DNA from: CAIWKO01 sp964469155
GTDB taxonomy: Bacteria; Bacteroidota; Bacteroidia; Bacteroidales; CAIWKO01
DNA: 48,886 bases
Direction of reading: 5' to 3'
NCBI GenBank assembly: GCA_964469155.1
Contig: CAYXXU010000029.1
Location: 1 to 48,886 of the forward strand
Below, piece by piece: positions 1 to 8,430 of this stretch (position 1 is the stretch's first letter; each line of letters opens with the position of its first letter). The notes under the pieces are model-generated. The model saw nothing but the letters and a program-made list of their open reading frames with translations, had not been told where the DNA came from and searched no databases. The position numbers and the translations under genes are program-made.

Positions 1-292
1 TTCTTGATTACATGAGCCGACGCGGTCGATACGCATGCTGACTACATGATTACATGAGGTGAAAAATGACTTGTAAGGTGCCGACGCGGTCATTACACAA
101 GCCGACATGATCAATGCAAGGTCCGTCATGGTCGATGTAAGTTTTATAATGGTTCATGCAAATGCCGTAATGGTTCATGCAAACCCTGTAATGGGCTATA
201 CACAAACCGTAATGGTTGATGCAACGGGGGTAAGGATCCATACACAGGTTGTATGGGATAATACATATCACGGTATGGTTTTTACATAAACC
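1..292. repeat. Degenerate 21-bp tandem array 1 (about 14 units)
   Basis: Reading from base 19, the sequence falls into consecutive units of 21 bp (one is 22 bp) up to base 292, and the array is cut by the window start. The best-conserved units lie at 125-250 and share GTAATGGTTCATGC-like cores (units begin at 125, 146, 167, 188, 209, 230, 251 and 272). Units are only loosely similar to each other. Short dyads recur: CCATACA-caggt-TGTATGG (238-256), GGTTT-ttacat-AAACC (277-292), GGTT...AACC (172-185), and CAT/ATG or GTA/TAC arms in most units. Both strands are open for more than 60 codons because the period is a multiple of three. I do not think it is coding. A function is unknown. Confidence 0.8.
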
Positions 293-513
293 AGATTTAC
301 CGTTGTATTACTTAGAACCATCAATGAACAGTCTCAAATTAAAAGATTTCTTTGGTGCGGATTTGGTGATTTTGTGATTTGGTGGCAGGATTTCTTGTTG
401 AATCTCTATGCAATCATCAACTCCAACCTGCACCATGGGTAGGGACCTTTAAAAAAATATATTTCCTCCGCGTCCGCAAATTTTCGTAACTTTATACACT
501 TTTTGCGCGATAT
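293..513. other. Non-coding stretch upstream of the first secreted protein
   Basis: No ORF of substance is seen between the 21-bp array and the gene starting at 514. A TAACTTTA sequence near 488-495 resembles a Bacteroidota -7 element (TAnnTTTG) but is imperfect, and no convincing -33 TTTG is found at 19 bp from it. No terminator or RNA was recognised. Confidence 0.4.
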
Positions 514-3117
514 ATGAAAAGGCTGTTTACTTCAGTTATACTATTCTTATTGGGTTCCCTGTTTGCTTTTGCCACCCACCAGCGGGCCGGCGAAATTACC
601 TATACCTGGCTCAACGGTCTTACTTACGAAGCTACCATCGTTACTTATACTTACACCTTAAGCCCTGCCGACCGTCCCGAACTGGAGCTGCACTGGGGCG
701 ACGGGACCTCGGATATTATTCAACGCGTATCGAAAACCAATCTGGCCAACAATATCAGCAAGAACATTTACACCTACATTGGCGGCAGCAGTGGCGGACG
801 GCACACATTTCCGGCCCCGGGCACCTACACCATGTGGATGGAAGATCCCAACCGCAATGCCGGTATCATCAATATTCCCAATTCGGTGAACATACCCTTC
901 TATATTGAAACCAAACTGGTGATAAATCCTTTTTTGGGCAACAACACCTCGGTGGTATTGCTGAATCCGCCCATCGATAACGCCTGTATTTTTCAGCCTT
1001 TCGTACACAATCCCTTTGCCTTCGATGCCGATGGCGACAGCCTCTCTTACCATCTCGACAGTTGCAAGGGTCCCGGAGGTATTTACATACCCGGTTTTTT
1101 CTATCCTCCGGCCAACAATATACTGACCATCGACCCTGTTAGCGGTGAAATGCTGTGGGACAGCCCCCAATTGAACGGCGAATATAATATCTGCATCATT
1201 GTCGACGAATGGCGCAATGGCATACTGATAGGCTCGGTGCGACGCGATATGCAGATATCGGTGGTTGCCTGCGACAATCGTGCTCCGCAAATATATCCGC
1301 TCAGGGATACTTGTGTCGTGGCAGGAACACTCTTAACCTTTCCGGTATATGCCTATGATATCGATTCTACGGTAATTACTCTGAGTGGCAATGGAGCTCC
1401 CTTGCTGGTACCTTCCAGTCCGGCTGATTTTCCTGCTGTTCAGGGAGTCACCTTTGTTACTTCTACCTTCACCTGGCAAACCGAATGTTCGCATGTGAAG
1501 AAAAGCCCTTACCAGATGAATTTTAAAGTGCAGGACTTCAGTTACCCGGTACAACTGGTCGATTTCGAATCGGTAAACATCACCATAGTGGCGCCTGCAC
1601 CCGAAAACCTTACGGCAACGCCTTCGGGCAATCACATCAACCTGAAATGGAACTCAAGCATCTGCAAGAATGCCATCGGATACCGCATTTACCGCCGCAA
1701 CGGCTATTACGGATTTTTCCCCGATCATTGCGAAACGGGAGTTCCGGCCTATACGGGATATTCGTTGATTGCCCAGAACAGCAACATCAACGACACCACT
1801 TATCTGGATAACAACAACGGAGCCGGGCTGATACGCGGCATAGATTATTGCTATATGGTGATCTCTTATTTTGCCGATGAGGCCGAAAGCTATGCCTCGC
1901 TCGAAGCCTGCAACCAGTTGCCGAAAGATGCCCCGGTGATGACCCACGTGAGTGTGCGCAATACGGATGCCTCAAACGGCTCCATGTTTGTGGCCTGGTC
2001 GAAACCCACTGATTTTGATACCCTGCTGATACCCGGGCCCTATAAATACTATCTATTCAGGGGCGACGGTTTCAATGGGGGCGGTTATACCCTCATCGAT
2101 TCATTGTTATCGATAAACGATACCACTTACATTGATACCCTGCTCAATACCAAAGACAAACCCTGGCATTACCGTGCAGATTTTTATAACAACCAACCCG
2201 GAAACAAATTCTTTGTCGATTCGGCTTACCGTGCCTCGTCGGTATTCCTTTCATTGTTGCCTTCCGACAACACGCTTACCCTGAAGTGGCAGTATGATGT
2301 CCCCTGGCTGAATGATACTATTGTAGTTTACAAGTTGAATGCGCTTACTTCGCTCTACGATTCCATTGGCTTTTCAACCACAAACACCTATGCCGATACC
2401 AACCTGATAAACGGCAACACTTATTGTTACTATGTCAAATCGGTGGGTCATTACAGTGCCAGCGGGTTTGCCTTCCCATTGATTAACCTTTCGCAGCGTG
2501 TATGCGGTTCGCCCACCGACAACGAGCCACCCTGTCCGCCGCTGTTAAGCGGGTTCACCAACTGCGAATTCATTTCAAACACCCTGTATTGGACCAACCC
2601 CAACCATTTCTGCGCCGACGATGTAATACGTTATAATTTATATTATTCGGCCGGCAACGGAAACGATTATAGCATCATTTACACCACCACCGATCTGCAG
2701 GACACCCTGTTTATCCATAACGGGATGTTCACCATCGTAGGCTGTTATTACGTTACAGCGATTGATTCCTTCCTCAACGAAAGCGCTCCAGGCAATCTTT
2801 TGTGTTTTGATTTAGATCAGTGCTCATTATATCAATTGCCTAATGTATTTACACCCAATGGCGACAACTGGAACGATTTCTTCCGTCCTTTCACGCCATA
2901 TGGAACTGTTGAGAAAATAGATTTGCAGATATTCAACCGTTGGGGCAAGGTGGTTTTCAGCACCAGCGATCCTGATATCAACTGGGATGGAAAAGACAAA
3001 AGCAGCAAACAGGACTGTGCCGATGGAGTGTATTATTATGTTTGTGAAGTCTACGAGCGCCGCTTAAATGGAGTAGGGCAAAGGACCTTATCAGGCACTG
3101 TGCAGATATTGCGGTGA
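514..3117 (+). CDS. Secreted multidomain protein with T9SS type B (gliding motility-associated) C-terminal domain
   Basis: 867 aa. Residues 1-20 form a signal peptide (MKRLF, hydrophobic core, FAFA before the mature THQRAGE). The body is a chain of beta-sandwich modules: a PKD-like region in the first 360 residues with repeated calcium-style Asp-rich turns (FDADGDS), then fibronectin type III-like modules (for example PAPENLTATPSG...LKWNSS around residues 365-385). Residues about 773-867 are the gliding motility-associated C-terminal domain: LPNVFTPNGDNWNDFF, then IFNRWGKVVF, NWDGK, DGVYYYVCEV and a final TLSGTVQILR. In this family that domain directs export through the type IX secretion system. 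Likely a surface or extracellular adhesin or structural protein, since no catalytic domain is visible. It stands alone with a 111-bp gap to the next gene. Confidence 0.9.
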   Translation: MKRLFTSVILFLLGSLFAFATHQRAGEITYTWLNGLTYEATIVTYTYTLSPADRPELELHWGDGTSDIIQRVSKTNLANNISKNIYTYIGGSSGGRHTFPAPGTYTMWMEDPNRNAGIINIPNSVNIPFYIETKLVINPFLGNNTSVVLLNPPIDNACIFQPFVHNPFAFDADGDSLSYHLDSCKGPGGIYIPGFFYPPANNILTIDPVSGEMLWDSPQLNGEYNICIIVDEWRNGILIGSVRRDMQISVVACDNRAPQIYPLRDTCVVAGTLLTFPVYAYDIDSTVITLSGNGAPLLVPSSPADFPAVQGVTFVTSTFTWQTECSHVKKSPYQMNFKVQDFSYPVQLVDFESVNITIVAPAPENLTATPSGNHINLKWNSSICKNAIGYRIYRRNGYYGFFPDHCETGVPAYTGYSLIAQNSNINDTTYLDNNNGAGLIRGIDYCYMVISYFADEAESYASLEACNQLPKDAPVMTHVSVRNTDASNGSMFVAWSKPTDFDTLLIPGPYKYYLFRGDGFNGGGYTLIDSLLSINDTTYIDTLLNTKDKPWHYRADFYNNQPGNKFFVDSAYRASSVFLSLLPSDNTLTLKWQYDVPWLNDTIVVYKLNALTSLYDSIGFSTTNTYADTNLINGNTYCYYVKSVGHYSASGFAFPLINLSQRVCGSPTDNEPPCPPLLSGFTNCEFISNTLYWTNPNHFCADDVIRYNLYYSAGNGNDYSIIYTTTDLQDTLFIHNGMFTIVGCYYVTAIDSFLNESAPGNLLCFDLDQCSLYQLPNVFTPNGDNWNDFFRPFTPYGTVEKIDLQIFNRWGKVVFSTSDPDINWDGKDKSSKQDCADGVYYYVCEVYERRLNGVGQRTLSGTVQILR

Positions 3118-3228
3118 TATTTTTAACATCAAATTTTCAATTACACTATCTTTTTACTTGTACCAATCAAAAATTTTGACTTATTTAGCCAAAAATTCTG
3201 AAAATTCTATTAACTAAAATTTTAATGT

Positions 3229-5304
3229 ATGTCTGAACAGAAAAAATTTGTGCCTTTTGTTTCGTCCGAAACGAATATGGCAGAGTTCACCTTTCGGGCA
3301 CTGATCATTGGTTTGATCATGTCGGTGGTTTTGGGTGCCGCCAATGCCTATTTAGGCTTAAAAGCAGGGATGACTATTGCAGCCACCTATCCTGCAGCCG
3401 TAATTGGAATGGCCATTTTAAAAATGGTGAAAGGTTCTATCCTGGAAGAAAATTTTGCACGTACCGTAGGTTCCATAGGTGAGTCTGTGGCTGCAGGTGC
3501 TATTTTCACCTTACCAGCCTTTTTTATATCAGGAGTATGGCCTGAGTTTTATACTCCCGGACACTATATTACCTCTGCATTGATACTGGTAGCCGGTGGT
3601 GTACTGGGTATCATGTTTGTGGCATTGTTGCGCCGCGTGATGGTGGAGGATGTTGAACTTAAATTTCCCGAATCGATTGCTGCTGCCGAAATTCATAAAG
3701 CCGGCCGCAGAAGTGGCGGCGGATCGAAATTCCTTTTCGGAGCTATGATAGGCGGTGCAGTTATTCAGATGCTGGGTCAGTTCAAATTCTTTGCTACCAC
3801 ATGGGAAAAATTTATAGTATTTGGCAAACAAACCATTACCGGTACGGTATTCACCGGAAAAGGCGGACTGCTGTTGAGTTCTCCCGGAATCAGCCCCGCT
3901 TACATGGGCGTAGGTTATATTATCGGACCCAAACTCGGAGCCTTAAACTTCAGCGGTGGTTTGATCGCATGGGGTTTGCTGGCGCCTATCATTTATTATT
4001 TTATTGCTCCGTCAATCGATATGACTTTTCTGACCGATTGGGCCGCCATGCTTCAGGCAAAAGATCCTAACCTGTCAACCACCGATGCTTTGGCAAAAGT
4101 GAGCGATTCAGGATACCAGATCACACAGGTATGGAGATTCATTGTTCGTCCGATAGCCATTGGGGGTATGCTTATGGGCGCCATTTTCACATTATTCAAA
4201 ATGAGAAAAAGTCTTGGAGCCGGTATTGCAAGAGCTATCAGCGATGTTCGCAAAGCAGCAGGCGGAAGTAATGTTGCTTCTGATCGTACTGAAAAGGACA
4301 TTTCTTTTACCTGGATCGTTATCGGAATACTGGGTGTGGCTGCTTTAACCTTCTTCATTACATTCTTCGTGTTTAATGCCAGTTTGATCGTTTCTATTGC
4401 GGCAGCAACTGTTTTGATAGTGCTTGCGTTTTTGTTCGGTGCTGTTTCAGGATATCTGGTAGGCATCATGGGCTCGAGCAATAACCCTATCAGTGGTTTA
4501 ACTCTTACCGCTTTGGTGGTTACGGCATTAATTCTGGTGGCACTGGGTGTCAGCGGAAAAGAAGGGATTGCTACTGTGTTGGGTGTGGCTGCTATTGTTT
4601 GTGTTTCGGCTGCGGTTGCCGGCGAAATGCTTCAGGACCTGAAGGCCGGACATATTTTAGGTGGTACACCCTGGAAAATGCAGATCGGCGATATCATAGG
4701 AGTTATTCTGGCTGCTTCGGTCATGTTTGGTGTATTGGTGGTTTTAAACCAGGGTGATATTGCCAAAGGAATAAAAGAAGGTTACGAAGGTGGTTTTGGA
4801 AGTAAAAATTTATCGGCACCTCAGGCCAGTTTGATGGCTATGCTGTCGAAAGGTATAGTAGGCGGACAAATGGCATGGCCCTTAATTATTGTGGGTATGC
4901 TGATGGGTCTTGGTCTGATACTGATGCAGGTAAAAAGCCCTATGCTGGTAAGTGTGGGTATGTATCTGCCACTCGAAACAACGTTTGCTATCTTTTTAGG
5001 TGGTGTGGTAAAAGGAATTGTTGAAGCCATTGGCAGTAAGAACAAGTATTCGGTGGGGCAAAATGTCCGTATGGAAAATACAGGAGTGCTGCTGGCCTCC
5101 GGTTTTATTGCCGGAGAGGCCTTGATGGGGTTGGTATTTGCGTTGCTGTATTTTATGAATGTGCCAACATTCACCATTTTTACCAATCCTTCCTTCCTGG
5201 TAAGTATCGTTGTATTATTGATCATTGCTTTTGTATTGGTTTATTTCCCGGTGAAACACAGAGGTGCCGCGGATGAACCACCTCCACCCAGTGGAAATTT
5301 CTAA
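3229..5304 (+). CDS. OPT family oligopeptide transporter
   Basis: 691 aa, about the usual length for bacterial OPT-family proteins. The sequence is mostly hydrophobic with roughly 15 membrane segments. The N-terminal region FRALIIGLIMSVVLGAANAY followed by LGLKAGMTIAATYPAAVIGM is typical of the prokaryotic OPT branch, and the middle holds ESIAAAEIHKAG, SPAYMGVGYIIGP and a GSSNNPISGLT motif. Members move short peptides, or metal chelates in some branches, across the inner membrane, driven by the proton gradient; the substrate here cannot be told. The start MSEQKKFVPF is preceded by an A-rich leader and no other in-frame ATG fits better. It ends just before a strong terminator hairpin, so it is probably a single-gene unit. 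Confidence 0.9.
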   Translation: MSEQKKFVPFVSSETNMAEFTFRALIIGLIMSVVLGAANAYLGLKAGMTIAATYPAAVIGMAILKMVKGSILEENFARTVGSIGESVAAGAIFTLPAFFISGVWPEFYTPGHYITSALILVAGGVLGIMFVALLRRVMVEDVELKFPESIAAAEIHKAGRRSGGGSKFLFGAMIGGAVIQMLGQFKFFATTWEKFIVFGKQTITGTVFTGKGGLLLSSPGISPAYMGVGYIIGPKLGALNFSGGLIAWGLLAPIIYYFIAPSIDMTFLTDWAAMLQAKDPNLSTTDALAKVSDSGYQITQVWRFIVRPIAIGGMLMGAIFTLFKMRKSLGAGIARAISDVRKAAGGSNVASDRTEKDISFTWIVIGILGVAALTFFITFFVFNASLIVSIAAATVLIVLAFLFGAVSGYLVGIMGSSNNPISGLTLTALVVTALILVALGVSGKEGIATVLGVAAIVCVSAAVAGEMLQDLKAGHILGGTPWKMQIGDIIGVILAASVMFGVLVVLNQGDIAKGIKEGYEGGFGSKNLSAPQASLMAMLSKGIVGGQMAWPLIIVGMLMGLGLILMQVKSPMLVSVGMYLPLETTFAIFLGGVVKGIVEAIGSKNKYSVGQNVRMENTGVLLASGFIAGEALMGLVFALLYFMNVPTFTIFTNPSFLVSIVVLLIIAFVLVYFPVKHRGAADEPPPPSGNF

Positions 5305-5311
5305 AAAAATC

Positions 5312-5348
5312 AAATGGGATTTTGTTTAACAGAATCCCATTTTTTTTA
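5312..5348 (+). terminator. Intrinsic terminator after the OPT transporter
   Basis: AAATGGGATT and AATCCCATTT form a stem around a short loop, followed directly by a run of T. It lies 8 bp after the OPT stop codon and before the patatin gene. Confidence 0.75.
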
Positions 5349-5371
5349 ATTTTATCGTTTCTGTAAAAGGT

Positions 5372-6271
5372 ATGAAGAAAAAAGTTGCTTTGGTTTTATC
5401 AAGCGGAGGCTGCAGGGGTTTGGCACATATTGGCGTGATTGAAGAATTCCTGAAAGATGGGTATGAGATCACCTCTATCGCCGGATCTTCGATAGGATCA
5501 TTGATAGGAGGTGTTTTCGCATCCGGTAATCTTCCCCGTTTCAAACAATGGGTGTGCGAACTTGACGAGATAGACGTATTCGACCTGATGGATTTCACCA
5601 TAGCCGGTCAGGGGTTTATTAAAGCGGAACGTTTTTTTCGCAGCCTGGAAGAATTTATTGGCTGCAAAACCTTTGAAGAGCTGAAAATTCCCTTAGCGGT
5701 TGTAACAACGGATATTGTTCACAGGCAGCAAATCGTTTTCGATAAAGGAAACCTTTTATTAGCCATAAGAGCCTCTGTGGCCCTGCCATCCATTGTAACC
5801 CCGGTAACCTACAAAGAGATGATACTGGTGGATGGAGGCGTTATTAATCCCATTCCGGTGGATTGTATTGTAAGAACAGAGGATGATATTTTGGTGGTGG
5901 TGGATGTAAATGCGAATATCCCTTATATAAAGCCCGACTTTACTGAAACTCCGAAGCAAAATAAAGAATTTTCGTTTAAAAGAAAAGCTTTTGGATATTT
6001 GCGAAGCAACTGGAGTTTCTTAAGCGGAGAAAGAACTGTTTCCAATGTAAAAATTAATTATTTAAGCGTGCTCGATAAAAGTTTTGATGTGATGCAGGAT
6101 AGAATATGCAAGTTAACCATCAGCCAGGGGAATCCGGAATGGAATATTGACATATCGCGCGATGCTGCCTCTACTTTTGAGTTTTACAGGGCGCAGGAAC
6201 TAATTGAAGCAGGTAGAAGAGCTTACCATGACTGTAAAAAACATTTTCACATAGAAAAAGAAACATTATGA
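5372..6271 (+). CDS. Patatin-like phospholipase
   Basis: 299 aa. The patatin fold signatures are all visible: a glycine-rich oxyanion loop SSGGCRGLAH at residues 10-19, the nucleophile elbow GSSIG at 38-42 (Ser40) and the catalytic Asp in DGG at 154-156. Patatin enzymes are Ser-Asp dyad acyl hydrolases acting on phospholipids or other lipid esters. There is no signal peptide, so a cytoplasmic or peripheral membrane role is likely. The first loop has Cys14 where many relatives have Ala or Gly. It overlaps the next gene by 4 bp (ATGA), so the two are translationally coupled; the physiological substrate is unknown. Confidence 0.9.
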   Translation: MKKKVALVLSSGGCRGLAHIGVIEEFLKDGYEITSIAGSSIGSLIGGVFASGNLPRFKQWVCELDEIDVFDLMDFTIAGQGFIKAERFFRSLEEFIGCKTFEELKIPLAVVTTDIVHRQQIVFDKGNLLLAIRASVALPSIVTPVTYKEMILVDGGVINPIPVDCIVRTEDDILVVVDVNANIPYIKPDFTETPKQNKEFSFKRKAFGYLRSNWSFLSGERTVSNVKINYLSVLDKSFDVMQDRICKLTISQGNPEWNIDISRDAASTFEFYRAQELIEAGRRAYHDCKKHFHIEKETL

Positions 6272-6633
6272 ACTTTTTTAAACGTCGCAGTATATTAAAA
6301 AAATTGAATTATCTGGAAGCCACCCCTGTCAGAAAATGCGATTTTAATACCAATGAAGAAGGAATGGTAACTTTAATAGTTCCAAAGTTCAAAAACGAGA
6401 AATTTAACAAATGGTTTCTGAATCACAGGAAAAGGTTTTTTCGCATTTCTCTTGACGAAGTTGGTTCAGTGGTTTGGCAACAGATTGAAGGCAACAGAAA
6501 AGTTTATGAGATATGTAACAAGGCATCCGAGATACTGGGCGAAAAAGTACAGCCGGTAGATCAGAGGGTGACCAAATTCCTCACCATGTTATATGATGCC
6601 AGGTATATTTCCTTTAAAGAAATTGAAGATTAG
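6268..6633 (+). CDS. PqqD-like small protein coupled to the patatin gene
   Basis: 121 aa. The middle and C-terminal part (FRISLDEVGSVVWQQIEGNRKVYEIC...VTKFLTMLYDARYISF) matches the PqqD fold: a hydrophobic strand, a V-W-x-x-I/L-x-G helix start, and a final helix with a YI strand. PqqD proteins bind leader peptides of ribosomally made modified peptides, but many Bacteroidota carry stand-alone members with no peptide-modifying enzyme nearby, and none is seen here. The start codon overlaps the stop of the patatin gene. The basic N-terminus (NFFKRRSILKKLNYLEA) could be a partner-binding extension. The link to the lipase is an inference from coupling alone. Confidence 0.75.
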   Translation: MNFFKRRSILKKLNYLEATPVRKCDFNTNEEGMVTLIVPKFKNEKFNKWFLNHRKRFFRISLDEVGSVVWQQIEGNRKVYEICNKASEILGEKVQPVDQRVTKFLTMLYDARYISFKEIED

Positions 6634-6747
6634 AAAGTTTGTTTATACCGAAACGGTATCTGAAATAGTCCATTAATTGTAATATAACAGCTATTCTATC
6701 GGCATTATACAATTTTTCATCAGACTAAAACTTTTCAAGAAATAGTA

Positions 6748-7728
6748 TTATTTCCTGATAATGGTGATCAAACCTTTAATGACTCCCTTACTGTTATTTT
6801 TGTTCTTATAACTCAGAATATAATAGTAGGTGCCGTCAGGCAGATTTTGGGCATCCCAATCGTTTTGGTAGGAGTTTTTATCATACACTATTTTCCCGGC
6901 CCTGTCGGCTATCAGTAAATTATTGTCAGCGTATTTATCAAGATTTTTAATGACCAGTACATCATTAAACCCATCACCGTTGGGGGTAATAACATTGGGA
7001 ATTTCGATTTCATAAACCGGAGTCTGAATGATATTTTCCTGAGCATCATCGGAAACTGTGAAATCATTATTTTCAACAATTTCTGCATCCTCTACGGTCT
7101 GATCTGTTTTATTAACGGTAGCTATTTTATCCTGCGGATTCAACCGTTGGATATAATTAATAAGTGTGTTAAAGTTTTTGGATGATGCGGGTTTGGTGTT
7201 TTCGTTCGGGAGATTATTGGAGGCAATATTCGCCTGAGTAATATTTATCGGGTCACTTTGGTTTGCTGCCACCGGGTTGTTCTGTTTTATTGACTGCTTG
7301 TCATTAGAATTATTAACTTCAGGCACATTGGGGGCTTCTGATGTTTGACGCGGATTAACATTGCTATTGTTCAGGCCCGGCTGCAATGGAATTAACTGTG
7401 CAGGTGTAATTTCCTTCTCTTTTTTTGTTTCCGGTTTGCTGATGAGTTGGTTAACATAGTATGCTGAACCGAACACAAATCCAATGGTAAGACAAGCAGC
7501 CGCAGCATAACTTGTCCAGATTTTTAATTGCAGTGAAACCGATTTGCATTGCGGATGAAATGATTTTTTCAGCTTTTTAAATCTGACGAATTCAGAAACA
7601 TCATTTTTGAACAATTTCCTTTGCATTTTCCCCCAAAGGTCAGGAGATAGCTCCGCCTGATGATTATTGAGAGTGTTTCTCAGAAAATCATCCATATTTT
7701 GAAGGCCGCTATTTAATTGTTCACTCAT
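6748..7728 (-). CDS. Membrane-anchored protein with type B-like C-terminal domain, partner of an ECF sigma factor
   Basis: 326 aa. The N-terminal cytoplasmic part (residues 1-68, containing DDFLRNTLNNHQAELSPDLW) is of the kind found in Bacteroidota proteins encoded after ECF sigma factors. A single membrane helix covers about 71-93. A low-complexity Asn/Gln/Pro-rich linker follows (about 100-240). Residues 243-326 form a gliding-associated/type B C-terminal domain: IPNVITPNGDGFNDVLVI, IADRAGKIVY, DWDAQ, LPDGTYYYIL and a final LITIIRK. Its start overlaps the stop of the upstream sigma factor gene by 8 bp, so both are one operon. An anti-sigma role is an inference from gene order and topology. 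No signal peptide is seen, which is odd for a type B domain. Confidence 0.7.
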   Translation of the reverse strand: MSEQLNSGLQNMDDFLRNTLNNHQAELSPDLWGKMQRKLFKNDVSEFVRFKKLKKSFHPQCKSVSLQLKIWTSYAAAACLTIGFVFGSAYYVNQLISKPETKKEKEITPAQLIPLQPGLNNSNVNPRQTSEAPNVPEVNNSNDKQSIKQNNPVAANQSDPINITQANIASNNLPNENTKPASSKNFNTLINYIQRLNPQDKIATVNKTDQTVEDAEIVENNDFTVSDDAQENIIQTPVYEIEIPNVITPNGDGFNDVLVIKNLDKYADNNLLIADRAGKIVYDKNSYQNDWDAQNLPDGTYYYILSYKNKNNSKGVIKGLITIIRK

Positions 7729-8281
7729 TTCTGTTTATTTCGCTATATCTGTGGGCTAATTTTTCCTGTATTATTTTCTTTGCTTTTGAAAGTTGTGATT
7801 TTGATGTTCCGATATTTATATCCAGTATTTCCGCTATTTCTTTATGTTTGTACCCCTCCACTATATAGAGGTTTAAAACCATTTTATATCCTTCCGGCAG
7901 ATCGTGAATCACTTTTAACACTTCTTCCGCCGAATGGTAATCAGGTATCTGAAGACTTTCTCCCTCTTCAACATCTGATTCATCTACCACTTCAATGTCG
8001 GAGTGATAATAATGCTTCAGATTCTTTTTGTAGTTGTTAATAGCTGTATTTACAACAATTCTTCTTATCCACGGATCAATCGGTCCTTCTCTTCTGAAAG
8101 TGTGAATTTCTGAAAAGATTGTCATAAATGCCATCATCAACACATCTTCTGCTTCATCCCTGCTCTTACAATACCTCAAACAAACGCTCATCATAGATGA
8201 CTTAAAATAGTCGAAGAGGACTTTTTGCGATTTTCTGCTTCCGGCTATACAGCCATCAATTATTTTATCCTCAAGCCCCAT
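7721..8281 (-). CDS. ECF-type RNA polymerase sigma factor
   Basis: 186 aa, the normal length for a sigma-70 family ECF factor. Region 2 lies at about residues 18-80 (LFDYFKSSMMSVCLRYCK...DEAEDVLMMAFMTIF, then PIDPWIRRIVVNTAINNYKK). Region 4 is about 120-175 (EVLKVIHDLPEGYKMVLNLY, EGYKHKEIAEILDI, GTSKSQLSKAKKII). A short acidic linker (DESDVEEGES) joins them. Such factors redirect RNA polymerase in response to envelope signals and are usually held by a membrane anti-sigma protein, which here would be the product of the overlapping downstream gene. No clear promoter was found upstream. Confidence 0.93.
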   Translation of the reverse strand: MGLEDKIIDGCIAGSRKSQKVLFDYFKSSMMSVCLRYCKSRDEAEDVLMMAFMTIFSEIHTFRREGPIDPWIRRIVVNTAINNYKKNLKHYYHSDIEVVDESDVEEGESLQIPDYHSAEEVLKVIHDLPEGYKMVLNLYIVEGYKHKEIAEILDINIGTSKSQLSKAKKIIQEKLAHRYSEINRNE

Positions 8282-8382
8282 CTATGTTTTTTTATGACAA
8301 TAAAATTATGAAAAAGGTTGCATCAGGGACACAATTTTTATTTTATTTTGAATTATTAACTTACTTTTTGAAAAATTTTGTG

Positions 8383-8390
8383 TAGGTTTG
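8383..8390 (+). promoter_or_regulatory. -7 element TAGGTTTG for the dipeptidase gene
   Basis: TAGGTTTG fits the Bacteroidota -7 consensus TAnnTTTG and lies 40 bp before the ATG at 8431. No good TTTG occurs 19 bp upstream, so only the -7 part is supported. Confidence 0.5.
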
Positions 8391-8430
8391 TAGTAATAGA
8401 TTTGTTTAATAATTTTTAAAAAACAGTGAT

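Noticed and set aside
50..271. Minus-strand ORF of 73 codons rich in Cys/His heptads
   Set aside because: The heptads follow from the 21-bp DNA repeat; the plus strand is equally open, there is no ribosome binding site, and the array has no codon bias.
658..1290. Long minus-strand ORF inside the first secreted protein gene
   Set aside because: The plus-strand reading has a signal peptide, domains and a sorting domain; the minus reading has none and is a shadow.
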